Of a DNA stretch of 64,000 nt, positions 11,333-23,875 are shown one piece after another. The stretch covers positions 6,507,576 to 6,571,575 of the forward strand of contig JAQFVV010000036.1 of NCBI GenBank assembly GCA_028023455.1, read 5' to 3'. Positions within the stretch are counted from its first letter, which is position 1; each line of letters begins with the position of its first letter. The notes beneath the pieces were generated by a model, which worked only from the letters and a program-made list of their open reading frames with translations, was not told the DNA's origin and searched no databases. Source of the stretch: Epiperipatus broadwayi (lineage: Eukaryota; Onychophora; Udeonychophora; Euonychophora; Peripatidae). A program made the position numbers and the translations under genes.

Positions 11333-11831
11333 GCGATGTGATGTGATGTACTGAAGCTTCTTCTTAAACGAAGTCAAGAATCTCTCAGCAATTATACCAA
11401 CAGAAACTTGTTAGCTACTTAATTTTACATTCCCCAGTCTAAGTTTTCCCATATTCTGCTCCATCCCATTTCCACAACATAATCTTTGTCAACTCTATAG
11501 CCTTTATATCTAAATCCCCCTTATCTTTTTCCAAACCCAATATAAAAACCAACAATCCACTTTCTATATAATCACTTTTTTCATATTTATTCTTTCATAA
11601 CTTCATTATTTGTACCCTTTCTGTTTTCAAGCATTTACAATCAATTAACAGATGCCAAATATTTTCTATTCCTTCCTTACAAAATTTACAGACTAAATTA
11701 CCCATATTTTTCCATTTACTTGTATATTCTCTTGTTGCTAAAGATCCTGTTAGAGCCTTAAACAATAAACTACTTTCCTTACTATTATCATATATTAACT
11801 CGCACCTAATATTCTGTTTAATTCTATATAT
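11333..11831 (-). mobile_element. LINE-A, 3' segment of the split copy
   Basis: Minus-strand 3' end of family A. The reading frame still shows the C-terminal zinc-knuckle-like motif CKFCKEGIENIWHLLIDC and, before it, SSLLFKALTGSLATREYT. The 3' UTR ends in gatgtgatgtgatgta (plus strand) at about 11,333. This piece was once continuous with the segment starting at 13,687. The 23.9-kb copy shows the uninterrupted junction. Confidence 0.85.
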
Positions 11832-13686
11832 TGAACCGTGTTCGAATATGTGTCCTCGAAACACCGGCCTCTTAGGCAGAGAAGAACATACTCGGAGAGT
11901 ATGTATGCCCAAACGATAGCTATAAAATATATAACTAGCGTTACATTTCCAGGACATAACATCTTCTCGGCTGTTGAGTTCAACACCACGTTCAAAGCAC
12001 TTTTGTTGTTTGTGTATAAACACGGGCACCAGCTATCTATTCAAAAAAAATAAACAACGCACTTTGAGCAATGGCCACTAACTCAACACCTAAATCCATG
12101 ACTAGCTCAGCTGTTTGTAATCACTAATAGATTATACATAATTAGTGGTTAAAAGAATTGATAAAAGAATTGTAAAAGGAATTTATAAAAGAGATTGATA
12201 AAAAGAATTGACCGACAAATAGAGTTTAATTTTAAAGACAATTTATTAACTAACATTAAATTGCTAAATTTAAACATTTTTATAATTTAATATAATACAC
12301 ACACATTTTAAATTAACATTTCTAAACTAATTTAACTAATAACTTGTAGATTTTAATAATAGAACACTGGTATTTATCTAATTTAACTAATAACACTGAT
12401 ATAATGATCACGCACATATTAACTCATATAGCATTCACAAATATAATAATAAAGCATTAATAGCATTTGAAACTTAAACACACATATCAATAGTTCATTT
12501 ATGTATGATATAGAGTTCATATAATTAGACTCTTGGAGGATTCACATGAATTAATGAAATGCAATGGCTATTACAGTATAAATGAAATAAGCAAATGTTT
12601 TACCTAGGATTTTGAATGTAGACATAGAATTTTGTTCTCTTTGGTTTATTGCTTCTTCCAGCCAGCTGGGACATTTCCTTGATGAGTTTCCTTATTATTC
12701 ACAATCATTACTATTGGAGACAATTAGATATTGATGGAGATTTCCAAGTTGTTAAGTTGACATTATTTCACGGGCAGTCTTGTTGTTTTCGTCGGACTAC
12801 AGGCTGTGGAGAAAACGTGTGTTCACAAAATCTTCTCAGCACTGCATTTTGTTTCAGGATACAATTAACTTAACTGACTCAATTAATTTCTGAACTCAAC
12901 TCACTCAATTAATTTGTGTACAGAACTCTTGTCTCAACTAATTTGTGAGCTGACTTGTCTCAAATGATTGTCCGATAAAATATTCAGTATTTATACCGAC
13001 GATGTGTTGTCCCTTTAATATCCTCTGGCAAATATCTGTTGTCAAAATTCTTTAGCAATTAATCCTTTGATAAACATGTTTTGGAAGATTGTTTAATTAG
13101 TAATAGCCATGCAGAAATGTATTGTTTTATATTTTAATTAATATCTAATCCTTTGGAGACAAGCTTTTTAATCCTGTAGTTTTATATTTTAATTAATAGC
13201 CATTGCCGTGTTTTTTTAATGATAATCTTCTTTAACATTCATTTATTTATAATAACATTTATTACGCATACATTTATTCTATTATTGACAATTGCACATA
13301 TATACGCACATATATAACTAGTTCTAAGATTATTTTTTCTTTAATTCGAATGAAAAGAGATTTGTATTTTTAAACTTTAAATTATTTATATTTTATGAAT
13401 ACTAATAAGAAAACTCTTTACTTCCTTTTTATAAAACCTTTAGTTGATTTTTCTAATGAAACACCCTTCTCCCCTTCTGATTAATTAATTGTAACTTTTA
13501 TTTCACACACTTTCACGAAAGATTTTTATTTTAAAACTCTGATTTTTTAATTTTACTTTTGACAGCAAACTGATTTTGTTTACTAAAGAAATCTTTTAGA
13601 TTTTTATAAGTTGTTTAATATTTTTAATTTTTTTTTTATTAATTTTAAAATAAAATTAATATGTGCCAATATTCAATATTGGTACA
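11832..13686. mobile_element. 1.85-kb TG...CA insertion splitting LINE-A (possible solo LTR)
   Basis: In the LINE-A copy at 24.37 kb, ttctatatatatttaaactc is continuous. Here 1,855 bases lie between ctatatat and atatttaaactc. The insert begins TGAACC and ends GGTACA, and the flanks share atatat, as expected for an LTR-type insertion with a short target duplication. It has no long ORF. The 144- and 71-residue ORFs at its left end are chance or run in from LINE-A. I did not find two LTRs, so a solo LTR or an unclassified insertion are both possible. Confidence 0.5.
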
Positions 13687-16480
13687 ATATATATATATAT
13701 ATTTAAACTCTTTTTACTCTCCAGACTAGATCTCCATCTTTCTAACTCCCTATTCTTTATTAATAAATCTATTCTTTTATCGCATTCCTTATCACTATAA
13801 CATTCAACAATCTTCCTAACACAATCATCCCATCTTTTGTACAAATATACTGATAAAAATTCTTTATCCAAATCTTTTGCATACCATATTACCTTTCTCA
13901 CCCTTCTTGTTTCCTGCCCTTTACTCATAACCCAATTACATACTATTTTGGCTATTCTTTTATTATTCATAAATTGCAATCTACCAAGCATTTTCATTTT
14001 ACTTTTTGCATCTCTCATATGAAAACTTGACCATCCCATTTCTCCTTGAATTGCCTCCCTTGCTGTCCATACATCTGCATCCAATGCATGTCTTCTGACT
14101 TCCCTTTGAACTTTTTCCAAGTAATTTAATATCCCTTTACTAACATATAATGCATCATTACCGTATGTTAACCCTGCTACTGCAACTCATTTCCATATAA
14201 TTCTAGCTACATCATATTTATTATATGAAAATACTGTAATCCCTTTCTTTTCTTTGCTTCATTTATCAATTTTTTTCTCCCATTCATCCAAATAAATTTT
14301 CTGACTACTTAAAATAATTCCCAAATACCTATATCTAACACTTAATTTAATATCCCCCAATAAAAATTCTACATCCTCTCTTTCCCCAGTATTAACCATC
14401 ATTATATTTGATTTTTCTTCACTAAATTTAATCCCCTTTACCCCCCTTGCACATGTCCTCAACATAACTTCCATATCTTCTCTTCTTTCTGCACACAAAA
14501 ATATATCATTCACAAAAAAGACCTGACAAAATATATACTCCCTTACTACCTATCAACGATATCTCTATCCATCTTCCTAATCTTTCTATTGCTCTTTCTA
14601 TTTCACTCAAATACAACATAAACAAAATAAGTGACATAGGGCATTCTTGCCTTAGTCCCACCCCATTTTTAACTTTAACTGATTCTATATTCCCTAATTG
14701 ATATATGCAATAATTATTTTCATATAATTTCTTAATAATATCTACTAAAGCTCCATCCATTTCCAAATTTGCTAAACTTATCCACAACCTATTTCTATTT
14801 ACTCTATCATATGCCTTCTCTATATCTATAAAACTCATATATAACTGTTTACCTGAATTCCTACTCATATCCGTAAGTTGTGTAATTACAAATAAACTAT
14901 CTCCTATACACCAATCTAATATAAAACCTCCTTGCATTTTCCCCAATACATTATTCCCTTCCATCCATTTTACAACTCTTCTAGTCACAATATAATAGAA
15001 AACTTTATATAAAACTGATGTTACTGCTATCGGTCTATAATTATTTAACTTTCTATGATCCTTACCCTTTCCTTTAAATAATAATCTGCTCTTGTATTAC
15101 TCCAACTACTTGGGAAAACTATTCTGTGCCATCTTATTAAACCAGGATAACTTTACTTTTGCCCTATATCTTAAATTCATTACCATCTCTGCTGCCCATC
15201 CATCTCAACCTCTTGCCTTTCCACTTTTCAATTTCTTTTCTATCTCATTCAGTTCATTTTCTGAAAACCTAATATTCCCACTACTATATATTTTCATGTT
15301 TTATATCACTCTATTTTTCACATCTAACATCTTTTCTATATTCATTACACATCTATTTAAGATTCTCTCTAAATCTTCTGTATAGCTACACTCTATTCCC
15401 TCATCATCTAGTAATACTATCTCTCCCCTACATTTCTCCTTTTAATGTAATTCCAAAATTTTTTTCTCCCATCTCTTTCACTTTTATTAATATCCTCCAA
15501 TAATTTACTATTCAATTTCATTCTCTCTATATAATTATCTATTTTAGCCAACTTCTTCTTTTCTAAGTACTTTTCCCATTTAGCATTGATATCTTTTTCA
15601 TTTTCCTTGTTCTTAATAGCACACTTATATTCTCTGCATGCTTTTTTCCTCTCTTTTACACTTTTACTAATTCTCATTTTTTATTACTCATCCCCAACTC
15701 ACTCTTCCATGATTTCTTCAACTTGTATTTTATACTCTTCCAACTTATTCTTATCATTCACTCTCCATTCACATCTTTCACTATTATTTCTACTTTTATT
15801 TTTATTCTCCATCACATTACTAACCATTTCAATTACAATAAAGTTATGATCACTAGTGCATACTTTTTCTTCATTATCAAACACCTTCATTTTTCGTATT
15901 TTATTCATTCCCTCTTTCTCTACCAATACGTAATCTAATATATGAAATATATTATTTCTAGACCATGTGTATTGTTCCTCATAATATTTAATATATATAA
16001 AGTTTAAATGTGTGTTAGATACTATATGTAAAACTTTAATATGTGTTGATATTAAACATAAAGTTTTACATAAATATTTAATAAATTTCCAATACTCAAA
16101 TTCACTTTTTGACAAAATTCCTTCAAAAGCTGTCCTTTTGTATTATCTACATCATCAATTTCTTCAATATGTCCATTCATATCCCCTATAACCATTATTC
16201 TCTTCCCCTTTTCTTTAAAACTTTGTATATCCTTAACTAGACATTCATATATGTTACTATTCCACTCCATTATAATTTGACTATCTCCAGTGGCTATATA
16301 AACTATAGCCACCATCCATTCTTATCTACGCAACCTTAATTCAAACCACAAATGTTCTTGACATTTAACAATATTTAAATATTTTTTTGATATAACACCT
16401 ATACTACCACCCCTTTTGTCTTTTTCTTTTCTATTTATACCCTGCCATACCAACTGTTCCCAAATACCTCAAGCTCTGAT
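13687..16480 (-). mobile_element. LINE-A, endonuclease and reverse transcriptase part of the split copy
   Basis: Degraded non-LTR retrotransposon read right to left. Endonuclease signatures come first: GGSIGV-like sequence near 16.42 kb, VIGDMNGHIEE at about 16.17 kb and TSDHNFIVIEM at about 15.85 kb. Then comes a lysine-rich linker (15.4-15.7 kb), and reverse transcriptase with FIDIEKAYDRVNR (14.8 kb) and VGLRQECPMS (14.63 kb). The catalytic box is decayed to VND near 14.51 kb, followed by YRYLGIIL (14.33 kb). The last part has GEMGWSSFHMRDAKSKMKM (about 14.03 kb) and continues at 11.83 kb. Frameshifts and stops break it into at least six frames. It acts as an endonuclease plus reverse transcriptase in target-primed integration in live relatives; this copy is dead. 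Confidence 0.85.
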
Positions 16481-16589
16481 GGATTTTTTTTTTTGTAAGT
16501 TGTTTTGGTATATATCATTTTAAATTTAGTTCAATTACTAACAAAAAGAAAAAAATATGCAAGAGTATGTTTTCCTGAAGGTTTGTGAT

Positions 16590-17190
16590 GATGGTGTTCT
16601 AGATGTATTTTATGTTAGACTATTTCCATCATCTAATATGTGTATTGAATGTCTTTAGAAAAATTTAACTTTATTTAAATATTCCAAATACATTCAACTG
16701 TTAGTAATAGCACATCAAACAGATTAGTATATGCACAACATTTTGAGAAGTATTATTCTCCTCTTTTCTTTAGGTGTTGCTGGCCTGACCAGTGACTATA
16801 CGTAATGTATGGAAACCACTAATCAACTTTGCTCTTAGGAAAAAGTGGAGAAATCAGGAGGAAACCTCATAGAGAAGTATATGAAATTTCTACTGACTGT
16901 TGCCTTTGGCAGGATGACTTAGTTGGTTAGAGCAATACCTTAAAATTCAATAATCAAGAATCTACGGGTCAGGTTCCAATCCCATGCCAGTACTGCCACT
17001 GGTCAGGCCAGCAACATCTGAAAAAGAGGGGAGAATAATATCTCTTGAAATGTTGTACATATACTAACCTGTTTGATGTGTTTTTACTAACAGCTGAATG
17101 TATTTGGAATATTTAAATAAAGTTAAATTTTTTTAAAGATATTCGATACTTATATTAGATGATGGAAATAGTCCAATATAAAAATACAAT
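16590..17190. repeat. Foldback element with tRNA-like core
   Basis: Arms of about 200 bases (16.6-16.8 kb: ...cctgaccagtga; 16.99-17.19 kb: ccactggtcaggcc...) are inverted copies. The outer sequences pair too (atgtattttatgttagacta against tagtccaatataaaaataca). The centre is tRNA-like, annotated separately. A second, more diverged copy lies at 60.22-60.78 kb, so this is a family. No ORF. Confidence 0.75.
16895..17010 (+). mobile_element. tRNA-derived core (SINE-like) inside foldback element
   Basis: An A-box-like stretch (gatgacttagttggttagagc region) and a B box (GGTTCCAATCC) stand at tRNA-like spacing, enlarged by an insert in the anticodon-arm region. This suggests an internal RNA polymerase III promoter. 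The 60.5-kb copy keeps the B box as GGTTCAATTCC. It is unlikely to be a functional tRNA because the arms cannot be closed cleanly. Confidence 0.55.
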
Positions 17191-20100
17191 TAACGAAATT
17201 TCTGAAAATATAAACAGTGTAGAAGTTTATTAAATGTTTCTTATAAAATAAATTAAATGAAAATGTGGATTTATATCATAAAAAAATCAATTAATTATTA
17301 ATCATTGAGAATAAATAAATTAGAAACTAATTTGATTCTTACTATGCAAAGTAGGATTGAAGATTTATTGAGTTTTTGGTAGATGTTCAAATGAATACAG
17401 AAAGATTTGTTGGAAATTTAGCCCAAATCACAATCTCTTCATCATTTTTTTTTTTTTGCCTTTTATCACTATCAAACTACTACAATTTGATCTATAGGAG
17501 TCAAAATTTCTAAATTCACATCTTTGACATTAACCACTTTAGATAAACTCATTAATGATTACTACTAATAATTTATTTAGCCAGTTATTATCATATCATT
17601 CCAAGTGCCAATATAAACCTTAAAAATCAACTCTGTGGAGATATGAGCAAAAAATATTTCAGTTAAGGTTGCATATTTTTAAAAGATATATTCATTAATA
17701 GTATCTATTGAAATGTGGGGAGAGGGGAGGGGAGTGCAAATTTCGCTTATTACATTTACATAATAAAATCCATGATTTTTTTTTTTTTGTTACAATTTAG
17801 TCATTATTTTCACAACTACCCCAATACTAACCTTGGAGATCATAGCAACTTTGAGTTATAATTTGCACTTTCAGTTATAATTTGCTATTGAATATTACTT
17901 ATTCTTATGAAAAAATAGCATAACTAAACTAAGACATAAATATTAGTTACCCATAAATGCACAGACAGCCATGATTTGAACTTATGCGTCAAATATATAA
18001 ATAAATAATATTTAAGAAAAGAGTTTGCTGACATTTTTCAAATCAACTGTGATTTATTCCAGAGTGTTAATATATCTGTTTGTTTGATTTCGTAATAACA
18101 CATAAATATTTAAAAATAAACAGTGAAAAAAGTTCCTTTAAACAAACAAATTAAAATGTTTCAGACATTTTATTCTACATAATAATTATATTGGCAATAA
18201 AACGAATAATTTTAAATGAGTAAAGTTTTACCTTCGTTATTATATTTGATATGATTAATAAAATGTCATTTGTTTTTCTTTTCTAAAAAATGAGAACAAT
18301 TGTTTCAGAAACTTAAAAAAATTTATATTAAATTATCTCTATAGAATAGCTTAAATATATTATTGTAGTCTACTGGGGTGCGAACTATACCACTAACTTC
18401 TAAGACGCATAATGATCAACCAGAATTTATCCAGTAGGCTAAATATGTATAATTTTTCAAATATTACAAGCCACAATTTTTATTTATTGTATATTATATA
18501 AATATATTTCGTAATTCAATACTAGCGCTATAAACGCACAAATACAAAGCTAATATTTAATCTCTTATTAAACCGTAGGCTGAGCGCTTTCGAGAGTCAT
18601 GGCTCTCATAATCATAGCTCTTTGTGATATAACTGATTGTCTAATGTTATGCAAATCTATGCAAAGTTTAAGTATTCCATTTTTTTGCTATAGAATAACA
18701 CGTTTCCTTTCTGTTAATGGCGTTGCTATCTATTGCGATAAAGCAGGCCTCTTTTTCTTCTCAAATCGTTCCCCTCTCTGCAGACTAAGCTGATTATTTC
18801 ATAAATGCATATTTTTAGCAAATATATTATTCATTACATTTATTTTTCATTAAATACATCAAAAATTATTCATAAATTATTACATTTTATTTAATGTTAG
18901 ATATAGAGTTTTACTTTAATAAAATTCAAATACATCAATAAATATTGTTTTATGTAAGTGTACGATAATCATTATGTTTTATCTATTACCTCCTTTTCTT
19001 CATCTGCCATGATCTTATATTTTTAGAAATTAAGACTACATCTCTTTTTTTTTTTAAATTTTAAACTTATTGCAATATTGAAAATGAGAATTAACAAACC
19101 CCCTATATATTACATATAGAAGTGCAGATATGTAAAAGTTTGTACTGTAGAAAAAATTCATATTTTAAATTTTCTATGCATATTTTGAAAACATAGTTTG
19201 GTTGTAGAAATGTCATTCCTCCTATAACAAAATAAACTTCTTAAAAATTGTGTTTACATTTAAAAAAACATTTAAGTGGTGAATAATCTATCAAATCCAA
19301 TAAAAGATAGAAATAATCAAACAAAAATATAAATAAATAAACAAAAAATATTAAATTTCATAATTTAATACATTTTTATGACTATAAGCAATATTTTTTT
19401 CATCTTTAATGGTAATACATGATCATGTTTAAAAAGAAAAATTAAAATTTGTAAATATATATGTATTTTATCATACATCTCAAAGTGCCACACACAATCA
19501 CATTTATTAATAATATTTCTTTAGGTTTATATTGAAAGTATATACATTTTTTTTCTTTTTTTATTATCTTTTCCAAATTTTTGCATCAAATATGTTCTAA
19601 GTAAAATGCTAAAAGTTTTACAAAATTTTAGAACATACTAAAAATTGTTTGTGATTTTAAAATACCAAAACAATTAGAGATATCCTATTTTTTTATAACA
19701 AAACACATCATATTTCTATAAAAAGAAAAGTCTTTGAAAAAAGTAAATATCAACCCAGAAATATGTAATAGTGCTGAAAGTCAGACATATTTGTTTTGTT
19801 TAAAAAATGTGGTACCCTTAGTTATTTTTTTATTAGTCTTTTTACTTCAGTGAAAAATATATAAATGTATCCTCTTAATTTATTATCAATAATTAGACTA
19901 TTATTTTAAGATTTTCTTTATACTATAATCTTGATTTATATATGATACTATACATATTAAATATGCACCTGTATTATATTGTGTGGGTGCTGAAAAATGC
20001 TGAAAAATACCGTGCACTTACAGTTCAATAAACAATGTATTCTATTCTAATTAAAGTTTATCAACAAAACATGAGTTCTTATATGCTATATACATTTGTA

Positions 20101-21638
20101 TATAAGGTGGGATGGAACATAGTATAATGTAGGTCATTGCACTATTGTCTTACTATATGAGTTATAAGATAAAAGCACTATTGTATTAGATATTTTTTAT
20201 TAAGGCAAATGACCACAAAAATGTATCCCCCCCCCCCTCATCCAAAAAGTAAAATGAAATAAAGATGTAAATTCAAGTTATTTTGGTAATAACTGGTAAT
20301 AGTTTGCAAATAGTAATAGACTGTTCCAAGAAAAGGATTATCTATTTACACCCAATATTCTAATGTTGTTTGTTCAGAAGTTTTCTATTTTAAACAAGTG
20401 CATTTTCCAGAGTATTGAATGATTTGTATTTTTATTCTAAAAAAAAAGATGATGAAAAGAAAAATTTTAATGCAAGTTCCAAATGAAACTTATTTCAAAG
20501 AAGTGATGGAAATAATTAAATTCAAATTACATTAGGATTGATGGCAAAAGACACTAAAGTTTAACAATAATTGGCTTTGGTTGTTCCTAAAAAAATATCA
20601 TTCATGAAGATTAATAAATATGTAAAGTGTGAGACATGGCAATTTATGTCCCTAAGATTGTTCTTTCTAGTATAGCCAGAAAATTGAATAGTCTAAAATC
20701 TTCTTTGAGATTTAAATCAAATAAAAATATATATACATATCGCGAATTATATAACACAGAGCATTAGACATTTAATATATTTAGTAAATATTATTATCTG
20801 CCCAAAGATTAATTAGAGTAAGGTACGAAATAAAAGAATGATAACTAAATGGCTTTAGTGCACATACGTTCATAAGAAGTTCAAAGGACAGAAGGTACAG
20901 ATTTGGACTTTATCTGTGGACCTTTAGTCTTCCAGTATATCACAGCACCAAATCATTTGAGAAACGAAACATTATGACTAAATGATAACCTCTCACTATC
21001 ACTGACAGTAATCTTCCTTTGCTTGTTTCTTATTTCATTAACTCGATTCATTTTAATATTTTAAATTTTGAGTTGTCTAAAAGAGAAAACTTGTTATATT
21101 ATTAAAGTCATATATATATAAGCAGGCGTATCTATTTAATTATATAATATGTGTGCATATATATATATACAAACACACCCACACCCACTAAATCAAATAT
21201 GAATTAACTTTTATATTATCACCTAGGATTGTACAATATGAATAAAATGTTTTTAAACCTAAATAATATAGCAAATTGCATTGTTTAGATGAAAGTCAAT
21301 TAGGAATAAAGCAGTTAATGAATCAGTTGGTAGGTCCCTCTAGAATTTATTAAGTAAATCAATATATATTTAATTGTTTGCAAATGATGATAAAGGTTAC
21401 TGTTACATAAATCATCGCAAAACGAGAGATTTTGAGTACCAGAGGGAGAAAAGTGAAAAGGAATAAAAATATTGATTATATAAATGGTTTATATGAAATT
21501 AAATCAAAATATAGAACGTTTGCTTTTGGAATGTAAAATGTTGAAAAAGAACGGGATAAGTTTTATAATGAGGGAGAGAAGTATAGAGACATAAAAGAAG
21601 TTAAAATGTTTTAAGTATTTGTTTAAACTTTTATGACA
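17190..21638. other. Long AT-rich stretch, no gene or repeat recognised
   Basis: Read on both strands without finding a coding segment, RNA motif or transposon end that I can support. The ORF at 18,599-18,793 has no recognisable motif and no splice context. A homopolymer C run lies at 20,226-20,238. A short inverted pair gtctactgg/ccagtaggc lies at 18,367-18,440. Confidence 0.5.
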
Positions 21639-21765
21639 AAAATGTAGAATATGTCAAGCATTGGTGGTCGAGAGGTTAGCGACAGCTGCTTTACAAGCAG
21701 TTGTCCCGGGTTAGCGGGTTCGCTTCCCGGCTGATGCTATGACACATGAGGAAAAAAAATGTAGA
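21639..21765 (+). mobile_element. Minimal SINE with expanded T loop (first of a tandem pair)
   Basis: tRNA-like body 21,658-21,737 (gcattggtgg...ctgatgc) with anticodon loop TTTACAA (anticodon TAC). The ttagcggg block is inserted in the T loop, followed by tatgacacatgagg and an A run. The element is preceded by aaaatgtagaatat, and the same 14 bases follow its tail. This is a retroposon-type target duplication. Confidence 0.8.
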
Positions 21766-21875
21766 ATATAGTCAAGCGTTAGTGGCCTAGCGGTTAGCTG
21801 CCTTCCAAGCAGTTGGCCCGGGTCCGCTTCCCGGTCAACGCTATGACATATGCAAAAAAAAATGTAGAATATAAT
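21766..21875 (+). mobile_element. Minimal SINE with tRNA-Gly(UCC)-like head (second of the pair)
   Basis: tRNA-like body 21,776-21,841 with anticodon loop CTTCCAA, a strong B box (GGGTCCGCTTCCC), and tail tatgacatatgc plus A run. It is again followed by aaaatgtagaatata, the same target duplication as the first SINE. Two different subfamilies thus share one target site. The D arm is shortened. Confidence 0.8.
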
Positions 21876-22624
21876 GAGATCTTAAATTAACTTTTATTAA
21901 AATTTGATAGAAGCAAAAAAAAATAGTGTCAGTGGTGGAATGATTTAGTAATAGTGAATTGAAAGAATATTATGTCTGAAAAGGAATAGATGAATTTGTA
22001 GTAGTTCAGAGAAGGGGGGGGGGGTAATTGGCCAACGAGGTTTCTAAATCGATTATGCGCAGAAAATTTTCTATTTATCCAAGAAGCCATTTTGCACCAT
22101 GTGCAAAATCAAATAGACCAACAAATAAAAGAAATTGAATTGCAAATAATTATACTTTTTTTTAATTAAAATAATTTAATATTTTTATAATACAATTTTA
22201 TTTATCTTCAAAGAGAAGTTAAATTTAACTTGATAAAAAAAATTTTTAAAAGAATTTGAAATATTAATTATTCAAAACCAAAAATATTGAAGTTCTTTAA
22301 TGAGTCATTGCCGTTAAAGTTAATAGTAATGTCAGTAAAAAACAAAACGAAGTAATAATGCATTTTGAATATTAAAATATATATATAAATTGAACTTTTC
22401 TACTGTGATATATGATTAGTTGTTTATAAAGTTATATAAATGAGTAGAAATTAATTCTACCTTTTAAATATAAATTATAGTCCATTTGAATAAGGCTGTA
22501 TGGAGATCTCCATTGATTTGACTATTTTTTTAGTACACATCATTATCTATCTCTAACATGGTGTTTTTGATACTAAAGGACATTACATGAATGGAAAATT
22601 ATTGCCTCAGTTATTACAATCCTT
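21876..22624. other. AT-rich DNA, no gene found
   Basis: Only a G homopolymer (22,013-22,025) stands out. Confidence 0.5.
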
Positions 22625-22727
22625 TCTAATATACAGAATATATGAGCAGAGACCTTTACACGACCCACCACTCTCCACTCTATCTCATAACACTGATACA
22701 CTTGAACACATATATGTCGAAAAGATA

Positions 22728-22788
22728 AATAATCACCAATATACGTATTTCATGCTAAACCAGTAATCATCAGCTGGTCCAGATTATT
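22728..22788 (-). ncRNA. Hammerhead ribozyme HHR-2, tandem unit 1
   Basis: Minus strand: outer stem I AAUAAUC/GAUUAUU (7 pairs), internal loop, inner stem I CCAG/UUGG, intact core CUGAUGA (22,767-22,773), stem II partly decayed around loop GGUUU, GAAA (22,748-22,751). Stem III is the palindrome AUACGUAU, with predicted cleavage after A at 22,740 (UA triplet end, allowed by the NUH rule). All core bases fit. Stem II has one or two mismatches. Confidence 0.75.
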
Positions 22789-23171
22789 ATCTCTACGTAT
22801 ATATGCAATAAGTGCTCAGATATATATTAAGATAGTCAATCTTCATACTTTAAAGGACAGGTTTCAATCCACTCCACACTCCAACTCTTCAATCGTCCAT
22901 CTACTTGAAAATCTGATGATGAAAAGCTAAAAGGCCACCCTGAGGCAAGATTCTCATCACACCCATGTTAACCTAAAGTCAATCTGACCCCTTATGTACA
23001 GGATCTAATCCATTTAATACATATACATGGGATGGGCAGACATTTCTACTATGTAATAACTGAAATACAGGCTTAAACAGGGTATATGAGCACAGATGTT
23101 TATACAACCCACCACTCTCCACTCTATCTCATAACACTAATACAGTTAAACACATATATGTCAAAAAGATA

Positions 23172-23232
23172 AATAATCACCAATATATGTATTTCATGCT
23201 AAACCAGCACTAATCAGTTGGTCCAGATTTTC
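23172..23232 (-). ncRNA. Hammerhead ribozyme HHR-2, tandem unit 2 (core mutated)
   Basis: Minus strand: CCAA, CUGAUUA (G8 changed), stem II GUGCU-GGUUU-AGCAU, GAAA, UACAUAU, UUGG. The unit-1 partner has the intact core but a weaker stem II. Confidence 0.65.
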
Positions 23233-23519
23233 ATCTCTACACATATATACAATAAGTGCTCAGATATATATTAAGATAGCCAATCTTCATACTTTACTGG
23301 ACAGGCTTCAATCCATACCACATTCCAACTCTTCAACTAGCCATCCAATTGAAAATCTGATGATGGAACACTCAAAGGCCACCCTGAAAAGAAGACTCTC
23401 ATCATAGAGTGGAGAGGGGTGGATCGTGTGAAGGTCTGTGCTCATATACCCTGTATATTGCATATATTGATACAGGTATTTAATAAGCCTGTATTTCAAT
23501 TAATCCTCTCTAATGTAAA

Positions 23520-23875
23520 TTTGAATTTTTAATATTATTTATAGTATCTAATGTTAAATAATCAAACTGATTTTTTATTCTATACATATTTTGGCTACTG
23601 TTTAATAGTGATTCAAATACCTATTATACCCATAAATCAAACCAAATTGCTTACAGATTTTTGCTTATAAATATATAATGTCTTGAGACTTTTTTTATTT
23701 GTTGTCAAACTGATCATGTAATACCATGAATCCGTGCAATACAAAAAAATTATAATCTCATTTCAAATATTATGTAAAGTAATAATAACTATGAATGCTA
23801 AATTGAACATATAACATTAGTAATAAATGTGGTGTGATGTAAATTTCAACTTTAAATGTTCATAACTACTTTTAG
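23520..23875. other. AT-rich DNA, no gene found
   Basis: Nothing recognised. Confidence 0.5.

Larger units (their letters stand above)
22625..23500 (-). mobile_element. HHR-2 composite: 444-bp tandem dimer with inverted end
   Basis: Unit 1 (about 22,636-23,078) and unit 2 (from 23,079) are direct repeats at a spacing of 443-444 bases. Shared landmarks are tatgagcac/gagcag, accactctccactctatctc, tttcatgctaaaccag and ccaatcttcata-type blocks. Each unit carries one hammerhead on the minus strand. Unit 2 ends at about 23,405 in an inverted copy of the left end (gatcgtgtgaaggtctgtgc), after which aataagcctgtatttca mirrors the tgaaatacaggctt at 23,060. Tandem direct units with ribozymes plus a partial inverted end are known for Penelope-like elements. 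Retrozymes likewise use hammerheads in repeated ends to make circular RNA. Confidence 0.75.

Noticed and set aside
12649-12873. 74-residue ORF within the 1.85-kb insertion
   Set aside because: No motif, no context, and stops in all related frames nearby.
13837-15938. Several plus-strand ORFs over LINE-A
   Set aside because: Shadows on the strand opposite a reverse transcriptase; hydrophobic composition is the complement of lysine-rich coding sequence.
18599-18793. 64-residue ORF with cysteines
   Set aside because: No recognisable domain, no splice signals that fit; probably chance.
22905-22935. Plus-strand ctgatgatgaaa as another hammerhead core
   Set aside because: No stem II and GAAA at the wrong distance; the real ribozymes of this element are on the minus strand.
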